A stretch of 64,000 nt of DNA, taken from the NCBI RefSeq assembly GCF_964355755.1, contig NC_092672.1, positions 13,574,501 to 13,638,500 on the forward strand, written 5' to 3'. The DNA comes from Antedon mediterranea. Taxonomy: Eukaryota > Echinodermata > Crinoidea > Comatulida > Antedonidae. Shown here in pieces: positions 1 to 12,993 of the stretch. Under the pieces are notes generated by a model, which was not told the DNA's origin, did not search any database, and was given only the letters and a program-made list of their open reading frames with translations. The translations under genes were made by a program, and so were the position numbers. How positions within the stretch are numbered: the first letter of the stretch is position 1; the number at the start of each line of letters is the position of its first letter.

Positions 1-780
1 GAATTACTACTAGAGGTAACATAACCAGTTTACCCTCCATACATTTCACCTTTAATGAAAGGTGACACACACCAACTACTTTAATTTCTTCTCCAGTGTA
101 TGTTTTCAATTTAGCATCAGATGGTTTAATTATGGGTCTATCTTTACTTTTAGGCCACACTTGTTTCAACATATGATCACTTATCACAGATACAGCGGCA
201 CCTGTGTCAATTTCCATATTAACGTTAATACCATTTACATTTAACACTGTTTGATATGGATCAGTGCTTGTTCTACTTAGAATAACATTATTAGTAATAG
301 TAAACAATTCATGATATATGTCATTACAATCTCTACTAGTTGGTAAAGCTACCGTATTATAATCATATTCACAACAATCTTCATAATCATCATTTACATC
401 TAATTCTCCCAACTGACCCTTAACCTTTCTATTAGTATGTCCCTTTTTCTTTCCATCAGGTGGTTTATTTTTACTTCTACAAACAATTTCAAAATGTCCT
501 GTGATTCCACATCGATGACATTTTGACCTCTTTGCTGGACAATTTTCATCTCTGCTAAGATGACCTTCCCTGCCACATTTCCAACACTTTGCTTTTTCCC
601 CATAGTTAGGTTTCACCTGTCTCTTAAATCTGGCTCTAGGATTACCTTGAATTTGTTTAACTGATGTATCAATCGATGGGTATCCTGCCTCCATATTAAT
701 ATCATGCATAATAATGATGAATTTTTTTTCAGCCAAAACTTGTATATTACACAAAAGTATATAGTGGCACCATGGAGTTC
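1..780 (-). mobile_element. Ty3/gypsy-type gag-pol fragment: nucleocapsid zinc knuckles and retropepsin
   Basis: On the minus strand one reading frame is open from about 780 down to the window edge, so the element continues outside. It encodes two zinc knuckles at about 480-590, CWKCGREGHLSRDENC and CHRCGITGHFEIVC (the second fits C-x2-C-x4-H-x4-C), then an acidic and basic linker, then an aspartic protease with the active-site motif EIDTGAAVSVIS at about 180-215. Knuckles followed directly by a retropepsin in one frame is the gag-pol order of Ty3/gypsy elements. No frameshift is visible here. The reverse transcriptase would lie left of position 1. A BEL or other LTR lineage is possible but less likely. 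Confidence 0.85.
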
Positions 781-2007
781 TTATTAGATAGAGTAATGAA
801 TTTATTAACTGATCTACAGCCAATAATAACAACAATTCCCTGGTGGCACCAACCAAATGAATTCTGAATCCAGCTATGAAAAAGTAACTTGCTACATTCT
901 TTTCTTTCTTTGTCAACGTTCAATTTGTCCGCAACTATCTTTCTTATGCAATTACTTTTCCAACAAACAGAATTTAAAAAACCACAGAAACGATCTTTTT
1001 GTTCATTTTGCAGAAACCAAATATTTTGGGAATCCTTGTCGATTTAACCTACCCACAGTGTTGGCTTTTAACATACTCTTTCTATTCATACTGTAGATCC
1101 ACCGCTTCGATATAATTGATTTCCCTTTCCACTGTCGTACATGGATCATTGAGTGATGTTACAAAGATCCATTCTCTTGAAGTTGGCAAATTACATCTAA
1201 ATAGATCCCATAACTCTCAATATTTGTTAATGCTGTTCTGTCATTTTACAGAACCAACAGAATTATAACAATTGCAGAAACAATCTATTGTTCCTTTTGC
1301 AAAAAATGAATGTGGATAATTGGAATCCTTGTCGTTTCAACCTGACCATATTATCATCATCTTTCTTTGCATTATGCCACTCTCCATTCTTGAAATCATC
1401 ATCACACATGGAAAAATTCTAACTTGTCTAGTCTTTTTAAGCCTGGTTGATACAGTATGTGATGTTATAGAGTTTGCCAATTTGATTTAGGAACTTTGAG
1501 GTTGAGTTTGTCATTAGATGAATGTAGAGAATGTCAGGTTGATGGATATAAAGGACTTTTTAATATAGGAAGGGGCAGAGTTGTTGAAATACTTGAAAGT
1601 AATAATTACATTTTTTTTAAAATTTGAGATGATAGTAATTTGAAGCCCGTGAAGTTGTTGGAAAAGGTTTCAAACATCTAGCTTTAAAGAATATTATTTC
1701 TGAATGTTTATTCTGAATTTATTCCTGAACAATTTGTAGACATTGAATGTCGAGCCGATAGGATGGAATTAGCATAATCCAATAATCATAACCTCTTTCT
1801 GTGTGCAATAACACTGTTATACTTTAATATTGAATTTAATTGAATTGAAATTTATATTTATACTGATATTTTGGACAGTTACATGTGGTATATGATTTCT
1901 GCATATTGAACATTCACATTTTTCAGTCAGTGGTAACATGGCCCACCTCAAATCATGTTTAGTACTACATATTGCGTGTCTTGAATTGGATTCCCATCTC
2001 CCATCGT
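781..2007. other. No recognisable gene
   Basis: AT-rich sequence with only short unsupported open frames. I see no domain, RNA gene or repeat structure in it. Confidence 0.5.
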
Positions 2008-2330
2008 GGGTGAGTGGCCGAGCGGTTAAGACAGTGGAACCGTAATCACGTAGCCATAACATCGGCAGAGGTTCGAGGCTCACTCACTCCATGGTTCTGG
2101 TGGTAGAACGAGTCTTCTCGGATAAGGACTATAAACCGTAGGTCCAGTGTACACAACTTGCTCGTGTGCACTTTAAAGAACCTAGTACATCTTTCGAGAC
2201 GAGTAGGGGGTTACCCCGGTGTATTAGTACATCACAGCCACTGATCACCAACTGGGCCCTCTGGGAGACCAGTCTTTGACTGAAGAGGTTACCCAGTATA
2301 AATATATATTTCAATTTCAATTTCAAATTC
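2008..2330 (+). mobile_element. tRNA-derived SINE
   Basis: The first 78 bases (2008-2085) resemble a tRNA of the Ser/Leu class. The acceptor arms are GGGTGAG and CTCACTC, the A box is TGGCCGAGCGGTTA and the B box is GGTTCGAGGC. A body unrelated to tRNA follows, beginning near TCTTCTCGGATAAGGAC, and the element ends in a short TTTCAA repeat tail near 2308-2327. An RNA polymerase III promoter head, a unique body and a simple-repeat tail are the hallmarks of a SINE. It is not a functional tRNA because the body is fused directly to the 3' arm and the anticodon region is unconvincing. The core resembles a conserved invertebrate SINE central domain, but I cannot name the family. Confidence 0.8.
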
Positions 2331-4207
2331 CCCTTAATTTTATCCACTAATTACTCTCCTTTCACATGCAAAATATGCATGAATTTAAACAAAAAAAAAG
2401 AATATTTGTTATGTACTGTATTGGATGAATATTATCATCAGATAACATAAATCTGATCAACTTAATATACTTGTTTATTGACACAGCAATTTGTCATGTC
2501 ATCGGGAAAAATTATGTTGTTGCTGCGATTGGTCTATGTATGACATGTAGATCCCTAGATGTTTATCAATAGCTCTTCGATCTCGTCACAATGATGTATC
2601 AGCACTGTGTTCCAACTCAACAAGCAGTCATGAATGTTTGCAAAATATTTTCTGGTAATAAGGATCTCACACAAAAAAAATATTACCAAATTACAGTAAC
2701 TCCAGATAAATTTTGTTGTTGCTGGATTTCTTAAAACACTACCTACTATGTTTGCAATGGAAGGTTTTGCAGATGCTATAAAATGGCAAATTTTCCCCAT
2801 TATGATGAACCTGTTATGAACACTGCAACATAAATTTGTGTACCGCCTACTCATTGGTTTTGTTTTGTGGGTCTAAATGTGACCAGACCAGTTAGATCAT
2901 TTTCAACCACATTAACAACAGGACTGGGCTGTTTAGTAACAACAACATACCATGGAACATTGGAAACACCACAGAATTGATTATTTGACTTCATCACCCC
3001 TGTTCCACAAATTGGTATAATAACAAATGACAATGAGCATAAAAACTTGGAGCATGTGACTGTCAGTTGCACCTTTGCAAAAGCATTCTATAAATCCTCT
3101 GAAGCACCTCAGAGACTGTTGATTTTGTCACTGACACTTCTTGAGACAGTGCCCACATGCATAATAAACTTTCTGAAGAAACAAGGCAAAAACTGGTTCA
3201 TCCCAATGATAAAAGTCCCAAAGGACAAACAAAACAAAACATTAATTATGCCATGCAATGCAGATATAGGTTGTGACTATTTTAGCTAAATGCAAGTACC
3301 AACATGGGCAAGTACATCTGGCTGAACTCTGCGTTACTGTATATTGACACTTAAAATATCAACCAGTCTAACAACAAGGATGTGGTCATCTTAGAAAGAG
3401 AATTAAGATACTTTCCGAGAGGTGTGAAATAGGCAGTTTACAGCTAATGCAACGATCTCTTCTGAACAGAGGGGTAGGCCCACGTCACATCTTATCTGGA
3501 ACTTTCAACTAATCATTGTTCAGACCAATTGCTGCAGCAACATCATTCGTCCTAATAATACAACCTGAATAGATTGTTAAATCTTGCTGTTTCAATGCAC
3601 TTGTCCGGATGATCAGATTTATCATATACACTACATACTATGTGGAGAATTCCACATATGGGAAATTCCATTTTAACGGACGTGACATTTTTACACTTCC
3701 AAAGCAAATATATAAAATAATAAAAGACGCTTGCATCAACTTGTAACAAAATAAGACTTATGACCAGTAAAACTCTATTTTACCAAAATTTATTTAAAAT
3801 ATTGCTTTGTTATGAAAATATACGCGGTTTTACTGTGTCACGTACCTGTACGTGACAGCGTCTTTTTTAGAATAACTGAAAATGTGACTTCATATGTAAA
3901 TTTCAGCTCACTGGAAAAGATGAACATTTAGTGTTTCTACATGAAAACAAGTCTACACTAAATTGATGAAAAAAAGTTTTAAATTATTTTACCAATTTTA
4001 ATTAATAGCTACTTAATTAATTGTAACGAACGTGACATAGGTGTCACGGATGTAACAGAGACACTTAATACTGTTACAAGTGTTTACTAATGTTATTTGT
4101 TATAGATACCAATGGTCCAAGATGGTTCCAAACACAAACTTTTTAGTGGGCTTGTCTAGATTATTAAAAGGTTCTTACAGGTTCAACACTGAAATTAGAA
4201 ATTATAA
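2331..4207. other. No recognisable gene
   Basis: Several short open frames occur (for example plus 3047-3289 and minus 2555-3072), but none shows a domain I recognise. The stretch is AT-rich. Confidence 0.45.
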
Positions 4208-4720
4208 TTAAAACTCAAATGTTGGCAACAGTTTAGCCATTATCTGAGATTCATCAACGACAGAAATGTCCTCATTTTGTGGCCAGACAAATTTCTGGCT
4301 ATCACTAATTTTTTTTAAGAAGTTTACAGGCAGTGGATTTTCGCCAATGACGTGGCCTAAAAAATGGCGAGTACTTTTGGTTGATTTGTACTCTACCACC
4401 ACCCAATCATCAAATTTAGTTGGTGATGTAGATGGTGAAGATTGTGGTATTGGAGCACTTCTGGGTGTACTTTTCGAAGACACCACAGAACATTGGTGAT
4501 AGAATTGGCTTCAGCTGCACATTTTGCAAATGATCTTGCATCTGTAACTTCCACCTGGCGGGCAAGCATTTTTCGCCACCCCTCTCTCTTGAAATTGCCA
4601 CCGATGCCAACTGCTCCTTTGCCATGTGACATAGCAAAAAAGTGCCAATTTACAGTAACTCCAATGTCTTCTTTTGAGAATGTTGTGTTTACAATGTTGT
4701 ACTTTTGTTAACCTGCACCA
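4208..4720 (-). pseudogene. Fragment of an uncharacterised multicopy, probably transposon-derived gene
   Basis: On the minus strand a frame from about 4720 to 4500 reads through WHFFAMSHGKGAVGIGGNFK. The H-G-K-G-A-V-(D)-G-I-G-G motif recurs in a large family of uncharacterised invertebrate and fish proteins. A second frame (4486-4208) ends the protein with a Ser/Pro-rich stretch, then DDWVVVEYKSTKSTRHFLGH and a PxNEDI motif, the usual carboxyl end of the same family. The two parts are in different frames, joined near 4500 by a frameshift or a missed intron, so this copy is probably dead. The family's function is unknown to me. Confidence 0.55.
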
Positions 4721-6300
4721 AACATGTCAATACCTTCCAATTCTGGTAGTCGTATTTTTAAATATTGTATTATGGGCTTATCACTTTAATACTTATTCTA
4801 GCTTACTTGTTTTTCTACTACTTTCATGGTATTTTGTAGTTTTTCTACCACCTATTTTCTGGACGCCCCAGACACTGTCCGTGTAATATAAAAACAAATT
4901 TGCATTCTGTCTTGATTAAGTCGAGGGCGAGGCCTGTCTCCACTCTTTACTGATTTTTCCCCAGTTACTGAATTGTTTTTCAGTTCTTCAATTATAAGTA
5001 GTTTTTTGGCCAGAACTTCAACACTTTTAGAAAATGGGTCTACTGGCCTTATGCACATGTCTTCAGTTCATTCATGGAATGGCCATTGTATCGGCTTCCA
5101 TCATCCTTAGGGTTTTTTTTTTTGCCTCTGACTTTTTTTTACCCCCTTTCTTAACTTATATACCTCCTTCTCAAGATTCTTTCCTTCTATTATCACTCAT
5201 TCTGAAAAAATAAAACCAAAAAATGTGTTTTATATTATTAGCAAATCAATGGTAAGAGACAAAACAGTACATACAGGTATATTGAAATAAATGTATTAGA
5301 GACCAATGTATTTTCCAGTAGATTTGTTAGATGCAACTCTATAGAGTAGAATATTGTAGGGCACTTCTTCATTAAAGTCAATTCACTCATTGAAAATTCT
5401 ATTCTATTATGCTTTGGTAATCATTAACATGGTATACAGTATAAAAATAATTTGGACACTTAAGTTATTACGTTGAAATGATGTACTTTTTCATTTCAGC
5501 AGCATATGGGCAGAATATCAAACATCTGTATGCCTATAATAAAGAATAATAAAGAAATAGTTACAATACTATAATAATGTTTAAGTAAGTACTGTATATG
5601 GAAAAACAATGAGGAATTTAATTTATAGTCATCAAGTTTCTGCAATCCTTGTCCCATAACCATAATTTCCATTACAGCAAGCACATCTTTGGTTTTCAGC
5701 AAGTGTTAGTGAATTGCAGCCAACCTTCATGACTTGCCTCCACATCATCCACTGCCTTGTCCACTCAACTTTTCACCTTTTGCCACATTGCATGGCCAAT
5801 TTTAATTAGAAGCTTGTCATTTAGACAGAATTTAGACACCCTAAAAAATACATAGAGTATAAGTTTGATAACATCACTTTACGCTAAAAACGAATTGTCC
5901 ATCATGGAACTTTCTTCCATGATGCCATCTTCTCTGTAATGATGTTGCCATTGTTTAGGATAATTTTCAAAAGTGGCTTAATTGGAACATTAAAAGGCTA
6001 TGAATTACTTGCATAATATTTCCTATTGATCAGTCCATTCTTGGATAATATATTGTATAACGAAACTTCTGGTCTTTGTTCCTCTTTGGATTACTTTTGT
6101 AAGAGGAAGGTGAGTAAGGCCACAGTTGTACGCCATGGACTTCAATCGAATGCAATACAGAAATATAATAACACGGAATCACTTTTGTCTTTAAGGTAAC
6201 ATTTATTATTTAACTCAATTAGGAATACACCCCCATCCAAACAAATAGAGGGCGGCGTTTACACCTTAACACTATCTAACATTTTTTTTTTAATGAATGA
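4721..6300. other. No recognisable gene
   Basis: AT-rich sequence with no domain-bearing frame. A minus-strand frame at 4852-5058 is of unknown meaning. Confidence 0.4.
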
Positions 6301-7520
6301 AACAAAATTGGGACGTTTAATATTAGGACGTTCAGGGTCTATTATGCCTGACAATATTAGTCTAACTTATAGGTTCTCGTTTCTCTGTCGATTTGTACTG
6401 CTTGTCTATCTTCAAGGTACGTTGTCTCGTATTTTACCACGACTTCAACCGTTCTATCTACCAACATAGCATCCAGTGGTGGTCTGTGGCAAGCCGCAAC
6501 AGGAACACTGCTGGGGGGATGGGGTCTTTTGTGAAGGGAAAGCAAGTTCCACGGGCAGCTGTACTTCTCTGTCTAACATCAGCATATTCGGGGTTTCCTC
6601 TGTTGACTCTCGAGGCGTGCATCTATACACAGACGTGGCGTAGTAACCATTCATCCCAATCCTTCTGTTTACAAACTGGGTCTAGCATTAAGGAAACTAT
6701 GGTCACTAATGTTCGATTAAACCTTTCTACCATTCTGTCCGATTTCGGATTAGACAGGGTAGTTCTTTTTTTTTATCCCTAAAAGGGTGCATATTTCTGC
6801 CAACACCTGGGACTTATTTCTTTATTTATTTATTTCCGCTGTCAGTCTCTGGTAACGGACCGAGGCTATCCATCGCCTTTTTGCTGGCACATGGATCGCA
6901 TGTCTGTAAACAGGTTCTAACTGACAAATTCATTTGTGGCCAGTAATAGCGCTGCTTTAATTGTGCAAGCGTTTTGCGCTGCCCCAGATGACCACCATGT
7001 TTTCTCGCATGATGTAGGTACTACTATCTAACCGGTACGCTTGTTCTTGGCCATCATCAGATTCCCATCGTCTATACTGTACTCCTCTGCAAACAGTTAG
7101 TACCTCCCAAAGAACCCACAAGGGTCTATCAATCGGATCCACTTCACCCAACTCAGGTCGACGGCTTTCCGACTCTTTGACCCTAGTCACCCAAGATAAT
7201 GACGGGTCCTTCAACTGTTCCTCACAAAGATTGAGGTACTCATGTCTGGTATCAACCTTGTCAACCTTAGAAATGGATGAGGCGAAATGCCTGGTTTTCC
7301 TGGTTCTGTATCAGCTGCATCCGCATCATTGTTAGTTCGTCCGCACTGTTTACAAGGGCGACGAGACAGAGCGTCAGCATTCCCATGTCGGGACCCCAGG
7401 TGGTGTTGTATTTCTAACTGGCAATTATCTCAAACACACCCGAGCTAGCTGCCGTTCTGGATTCTTGAAATTCATGAGCCATTTTAACGAAGCATGTTCG
7501 GTACTGATTTTTAGAGGCCT
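6300..7520 (-). mobile_element. Decayed Ty3/gypsy pol fragment: RNase H end and integrase
   Basis: The minus strand carries remnants in pol order. The end of RNase H (about 7500-7330) includes HASLKWLMNFKNPE and RHGNADALSRRPC. An integrase zinc-binding region (about 7030-6850) includes HHARKHGGHLGQRKTLAQLK followed by YYWPQM and CLQTCDPC. The last part of the integrase core (about 6760-6690) includes SDRMVERFNRTL, which contains the catalytic Glu. The integrase end (about 6650-6520) includes TPRESTEETPNMLMLDRE. Pieces are in different frames with stops. The part of the core holding the first two catalytic Asp residues is missing near 6780-6850, where an A/T-rich stretch takes its place. It cannot encode an active integrase. 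Confidence 0.8.
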
Positions 7521-7694
7521 CCCATAAATACTATCTTTAAGCCAGGAGTTAACGGCGGGTCACGTAATACTTCCTTTTGGCATTTGAAATCATGGCAATT
7601 GAAGTATTTTTTTCTCTTATAATTTGACGACAGGAAATCAAATGGATTACTAAACATTTTAAAATTTTGCATTAGGGTCTTGAAGTCTTCATTC

Positions 7695-10240
7695 TGTTTG
7701 GGGTTACCCATACCTTATCATAAATTTTGACGTTACAAACATCATCAACTCTAACGATCTGTTTAGTTATTCTGCACGCCTTAATATTTACTAAACATTG
7801 AACATCATTCTTCTGATTTTCTAAAACTACTGAACCATATCAGACAACCATAAACTAAGACACTTTCCATGACCGACTTATAAAATAGACCTACTATTGT
7901 GTTGTCAACATTAAACGAGTTTAATTTTCTTAAAAAGTACAATCTATAGTTACCCTTAGACATGATCGTTTTACAATGTTCACCCCAATTAAGCTTGTTG
8001 TCAATTACCATTCCAAGATATTTATATTTGGACACAATATCAATATCAACTTAATTGATTTTAACCTGAGCATAATCCGGTTGATTAGAACTATTTCGGA
8101 AGTCAAAAATCATTTCTTTAGTTTTACATTCGTTAATAACTAAACGATTATCTACACACCATGTAATAAATGAATTCACTGAGTTTCTATACAATGTCTC
8201 GTCATTCTTATCAATTAAACCTAATAAGACAGTATCGTTGGCGTACTTCAACAAATAATTGTTCGGATGAATAGATTTACAATCATTTGTATACAAAACA
8301 TATAATAGCGGCGAGAGAACACAACCTTGTGGGGATCCGACATTACAGTAGTTATCTGTTTATCCGAATTGAGTCCCCGATATTGACACACGTTGTACTC
8401 TATTACTTAAAAAGCTAATAATCCATGTTATAAGATAAGGATTTACGTTCATATCACTAAGTTTCCTAATTAGAATGCTAGGTTGCAATGTATTGAATGC
8501 AGAGGAAAAATGTACAAAAGTATCAACATGACTCTGAATCAAATGGACAAGTGTAAGAACAGCATCATCTACACACTTGTGTGGTAGGAAAGCAAATTGC
8601 AAAGGATCAAGAAGCGGAGATAAAGGGGCAATAAGATGTTTACTATAATCTTTTCAAAGCACTTCATAACAATAGGGGTAAGTGCTACCGGACGAAAGTC
8701 ATTCAATTGATTAGGGCGGGCTCTTTTAGGGACAGGGATAATTGTTGACGATTTCCAGCAGATAGGCACATGGTGTAGATCCAGGGATTTTTGGAACAAA
8801 ATGGTAAAAGGGACCGCTAATTGTTCAGCACACATACCAAGTACTCGAGCGCTAACGTTATCAGGTCCGCCTGCCTTTCTTTTGTTCACTTTCCGAAATT
8901 GTTGGTAAACATCCTGTTTATCTATAACAATGCGGTCTTCTATATTAATTAACTCATTAAAGGACTCATTATCATTATCATTCTCAAATCGTGAATAAAA
9001 CTTATTTAAATCATTGGCAAATTCATAAGGATGTTCAAAAACCGAAATTATTATTATTACTATTTTTCTTATCCATACCAGTCATGTTGTACAAACATTT
9101 CCAAGCGTCACGTGGGTTATTTGATAATTTTATTTTGTACTTAAATTTAGCGTCATTTATTTCTAATTTAATTTCGTCTTTTAGAATACCTAACTTTACT
9201 AAATCCCTGTCTTTATGGGCTTTACATCTATCTCTTAGCAAACTCTTTAATTTTTAAGGTTTATCATTACCAAACACTTTAATAGTCCTTGTCTTAACAA
9301 ATTGTTCTTCACAAAATGTAATATATGCACAGTATCAACAGCATCATCGGACCATATCTTCACCGAATGCTTTAGAGGTTTTTTACTAATAAACCTTTGC
9401 TTGTAAGATGGTAGAAGGTGGATAACATTATGATCAGAGTTGCCGATTCCAGGAGCGATGTAGCACTCTGGTTGGTTTGTTGACGCATTTTACGAAATTA
9501 GGAAAAGAATTCGACAATTCTTTATCACAGTGGTTAAAATCACCCATAATCAGTTTAGGCGAATCTGGAGATTTATCTGAAACTTCATGTACAGTATCGG
9601 TAACGATCTTAGCTGCTTTATTCGCGTCCGCATCTGGGGGAATATATGCTAAAATAACATATTAAGTTCATTAAACTCCCTAGGCAAGTAAAACGGTCGA
9701 AAAGCTACGCACATAAGTTCGATGTTCACATCACATAGTCTTCTTGTTGACGTTACTGAACCAATGATTATTCACAAACATACACATTACAAAATACCCC
9801 CTAATTTACTTTTCCCAGTCATTGTAGCATCTCGATCAAGTCACAATAAATTAAAGCCATCAATACTTACAGAGTTATCATTAATCGTTGAAGATAACCA
9901 AGTTTCCGTAAAACAGACTAGTCTTGATTCCCTCAAGTTGGTTAGAAATTTTGTACAGGCACGGATTTCATCAACTTTATTTACGATTGATCTAACGTTG
10001 CTCATAGTTATAACTGGAAGCGGTAGACGGTGTGGATTTTTCCTATTTCGTCGCTTTAAGCCTCCTCTGTGTCCTCTTTTCCTGGGTTTAACTGCAACGT
10101 CATTCCGATTTGGCACCCATTCTGGAATAATGGGGCTCGGCATCCGGGATGCTTGGCTTGGTGTTGATATGCCAAGCGCTAGCAGCACATCACGATCGTA
10201 GCTTAGTAGCTTAAAACGGCAAAAAATGCGAAAAAACTCA
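7695..10240 (-). mobile_element. CR1/Rex1-type non-LTR retrotransposon (LINE), nearly full length, frameshifted
   Basis: Reading the minus strand from 10240 there is a basic lead-in, then the start of an apurinic endonuclease (MSNVRSIVNKVDEIRA and LVCFTETWLSSTIND, about 10000-9880). A linker follows (about 9240-9035), then reverse transcriptase in pieces. These include KAGGPDNVSARVLG and FRPVALTPIVMKCFEKIIV (8889-8569), DTFVHFSSAFNTLQP (8602-8360), the catalytic box YANDTVLL where YADDT is usual (8296-8051), and the thumb KYLGMVIDNKLNWGEH (8035-7805). A carboxyl tail continues to about 7695. At least four frame changes separate the pieces, and the active-site box has Asn for Asp, so this copy is dead. 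No poly(A) or simple-repeat tail is visible because its 3' end runs straight into Ty3/gypsy sequence. Confidence 0.88.
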
Positions 10241-10689
10241 CAATCCAGACAAAGAAAAACGTATCCATACTCTCAGAAACTAAGTATGAATTGAAATTCG
10301 CAAAATTACAGCACACATAATACAATAAAAACGATAAAAATAAATATGTTAGAAGAGCAAATTGAACGTCCCGCGTCGCCGATGAACAGCGCCGCTTTTT
10401 ATCACCCTCCTTAGTCTACTTCTCTAAAAAAGATAAGTGAATCGGTTGATATGGGTCTGTATTTGCTAGCCATCTGCCATATCTCTCCCTATAACGAGCA
10501 TTTTAGCCGGAAGCCTGTTGTTTTACTTTCATTTCATAGAGTGAGTTTAATTTTAGTTTATAAATGTATTCTTGGTTTACAAAACTAAATTTAAGTCGGT
10601 CCTGCTTTGATTAGTAATATCTTCTGTGAATTTCTTGCGGTATATTTTTTTGCAAGGTCAGGTCCTATTTTAGACAAATATATGTTTGA

Positions 10690-10760
10690 AATTATTTGTT
10701 ATCACTGGTTTTTAGGTTGGATATTTCTGTATTTATACTCTTTGCTGGAAAAATTTACAT
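10690..10760 (+). repeat. Dispersed copy of a segment found in the 41-45 kb tandem units
   Basis: About 65 bases beginning TTATTTGTTATCACTGG and running through TTTATACTCTTTGCTGG recur almost unchanged near 41362, 42925 and 44523. The match shows that part of the 41-45 kb unit is a dispersed repeat. Confidence 0.7.
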
Positions 10761-10796
10761 GTCAAGATGCTTGGAAATTTTATTTGAACAATAATC

Positions 10797-10905
10797 GGCG
10801 TATCCGGACTACCACCCGGACAATTACCCCTAGGACAACTACGACCCAGACAACTACCCACTAGGACAATTATCCCGTAGGACAACTACCCTCTAGTACA
10901 ACTTT
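10797..10905. repeat. Degenerate short tandem repeat, GGACAACTACC type
   Basis: About eight imperfect copies of a 12-16 base unit based on GGACAACTACCC. It looks like a minisatellite, and I see no coding sense in it. Confidence 0.7.
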
Positions 10906-11890
10906 ATTTAGATTCCCTCGAATCTGGGACTTAATCCTGTCAGATTTCCAGGACATATCCGTAGACCTACTTGATGTTAAAACTTTTTTTGTTAAACTTA
11001 AACAAGTAATCTACGAAAGAAAACGTTAGTGTTGTTTTATCTTTTATTTATATTTTATACCTACAAACTTATATTTCGCGGTACATCTGAGATTGTGCTA
11101 TTATTAACCATAATTTATATATAGATTATGTTATTGTATGAAGCAATGGTCAGAACGGAATTGAACGATAGGATTTTTAGACGACTGGACTAGGATAGTA
11201 ACATTTAGATGAAAGCATTCAGCTATACTGTTTACAAAACACATGAAAAGTTTTTGTTGCTTTGTTTTGTTTTTATTTTCAAACATTTGCATTTGTTCAA
11301 TTGAATTGAACTAATCAATTAATTTTTTGTTTTGTATTTTACATTGTACTGGCATTAGGTTCGTAAACTCTTCCACAGACAAATTTAATGATTTGAAAAT
11401 GTCCACATTGCACATCACGATCTCATCATCGTCTGTCAGAAGATTTAGTTTTCTGTGGAAAGAAAACAAACGTTGCGTTAGTGAAGTTATTTACATTTTG
11501 ATACATATGCCTACTATTCTGAATCAATTTCTTCGTCTACAGCAGTGATGGTGAGTTGTAAGTTTTATCGGATTCGTCTACCTGTGTGAAGAAAATGGAA
11601 AAGGGAAACGTTTTCTTTTGTCATCTTGTAGGTATATTAATTGTGCAAGAAGGCGAGAGAAGCTGTACGTGGTTTGCTCAAATAGATGGATATATAGAAC
11701 TTATCTTGTAACTTTCAATTGACTATGGGGAACCAAAATTATCATGTTCTTCTCATTTATGATTGTTAAATCTAAAGACTTCACTTGTTGTACGTCATTG
11801 TAGATCTCGATTTTGACGTTGCTGAATGTCACGGTATTGCCAATGTTTGCATCGGTTATCATTTCACTGTGGCAGCCCCATTGCTTACAT
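10906..11890. other. No recognisable gene
   Basis: AT-rich. A plus-strand frame at 11327-11548 has no recognisable domain. Confidence 0.4.
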
Positions 11891-11894
11891 TTAT

Positions 11895-12255
11895 TTTTTT
11901 GGACTGTCTGTCGTCTTCGCCGTCTGCGAGAAAGATATCCCGCCTTTTCCAGCCACTTCCCTCTCTGATTGGAAAAACATGTAAGGATGTGATGTGTAAT
12001 ATTTTCATTTTCTTATGCTCAATATATTTTATGCATATGACCTTATTAGTTTAATAAAAGTTAATGGGAATCTATAATAACTACAATTAATACTGCACCT
12101 CAGCTATTGTGTCCTTTAAGCTAATTATCCTTTTCGCTGGCAAAACTAAAGTCTCTGACATGGTATGTTCTGTCAAAGGCAGATGTTTGAAAAATCTAGA
12201 AAAAAAGTGTTATATAAATAATGTGGATTGTTATATGGTACATATACTATGTATC
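11895..12255 (+). repeat. First, partial copy (D1) of a locally repeated segment
   Basis: From CTGTCTGTCGTCTTCGCC to about 12255 this matches 13930-14100 and 15137-15520, including the stretch through TATGCTCAATATATTTTATG. D1 keeps the block with TACTGCACCTCAGC that the second copy lacks and the third retains. Confidence 0.75.
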
Positions 12256-12261
12256 TATAGA

Positions 12262-12370
12262 CAAACTTCCACCAATGGCAGTGGTAGAATGAAATGAAAA
12301 TGAAGAACTAAAAATACTGGTAGTAGAGGACTTCAAATCATCTTCATTATTAATATCTTCATTAAAAAAA
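12262..12370 (-). pseudogene. Fragment of CACTA-like transposase exon 1
   Basis: Roughly 100 bases are clearly homologous to 32560-32665, the Ser-rich middle of exon 1 of the transposase gene. Both carry GGCAGTGGTAGAAT and TTCATTATTAATATCTTC, in the same orientation. There is no continuous frame here. It shows that a related element once lay in or near this region. Confidence 0.7.
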
Positions 12371-12582
12371 TTCCCAAAGCTTTTTCATTGATGTTGGTAG
12401 AGGAAACTGTCGTATTGCATCAACTTTATCAGCATGTCATTCCAGTCATGTCCATTTACTATTGTAGCATAAACTGTCATCAGTAATTGGAGGTCATTTT
12501 GTGTTCATTCCATTTGAAATAAGTGAAACAGAAAAGGGGTAAAGTGCCCCAATACATGCAGTTTTTGTATTTTAGTTTAAAC

Positions 12583-12710
12583 TTACCTTCCATCTTCAGA
12601 AGATGACAGTTTTGATGAACTGGAAGCACTTGGGAAAGCGGTTATAGTACTTGAATTACTTAATCTATCAATTCCAGATATTGATGAAATTATAAAGAAC
12701 AACTCTTAAA
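12583..12710 (+). other. Possible isolated coding exon
   Basis: After a plausible acceptor (TTCCATCTTCAG) a frame reads about 36 acidic and hydrophobic residues, including DDSFDELEALGKAVIVLELL, and stops at about 12709. I recognise no domain and no partner exon. It could be a chance frame. Confidence 0.25.
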
Positions 12711-12993
12711 CATTTCTTATGACACAGTGACAGTTTGGAATGGAAAATAGGACATTAGGATTAATTAATTTTAACACTAAAAAGAACTTTATAGAAAGAG
12801 TCAATCTTAATTTCACCTCACCTCAGCACCAGCTGGTATAGATTTTTAGTACTAATGTTTTATAAGCTTACCTGTGATGTCATCGTTTTCTTCTGCTTCA
12901 AAAGTTTCATCTGCTGATCAATAATAAATGAAAAGGTAACAATTTAATATATAATTATATATTCCTAATATCTATCTGTACAATAAGTGCTTT

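Noticed and set aside
2008-2085. A functional tRNA gene
   Set aside because: The head is fused to a SINE body and the anticodon region does not fold well.
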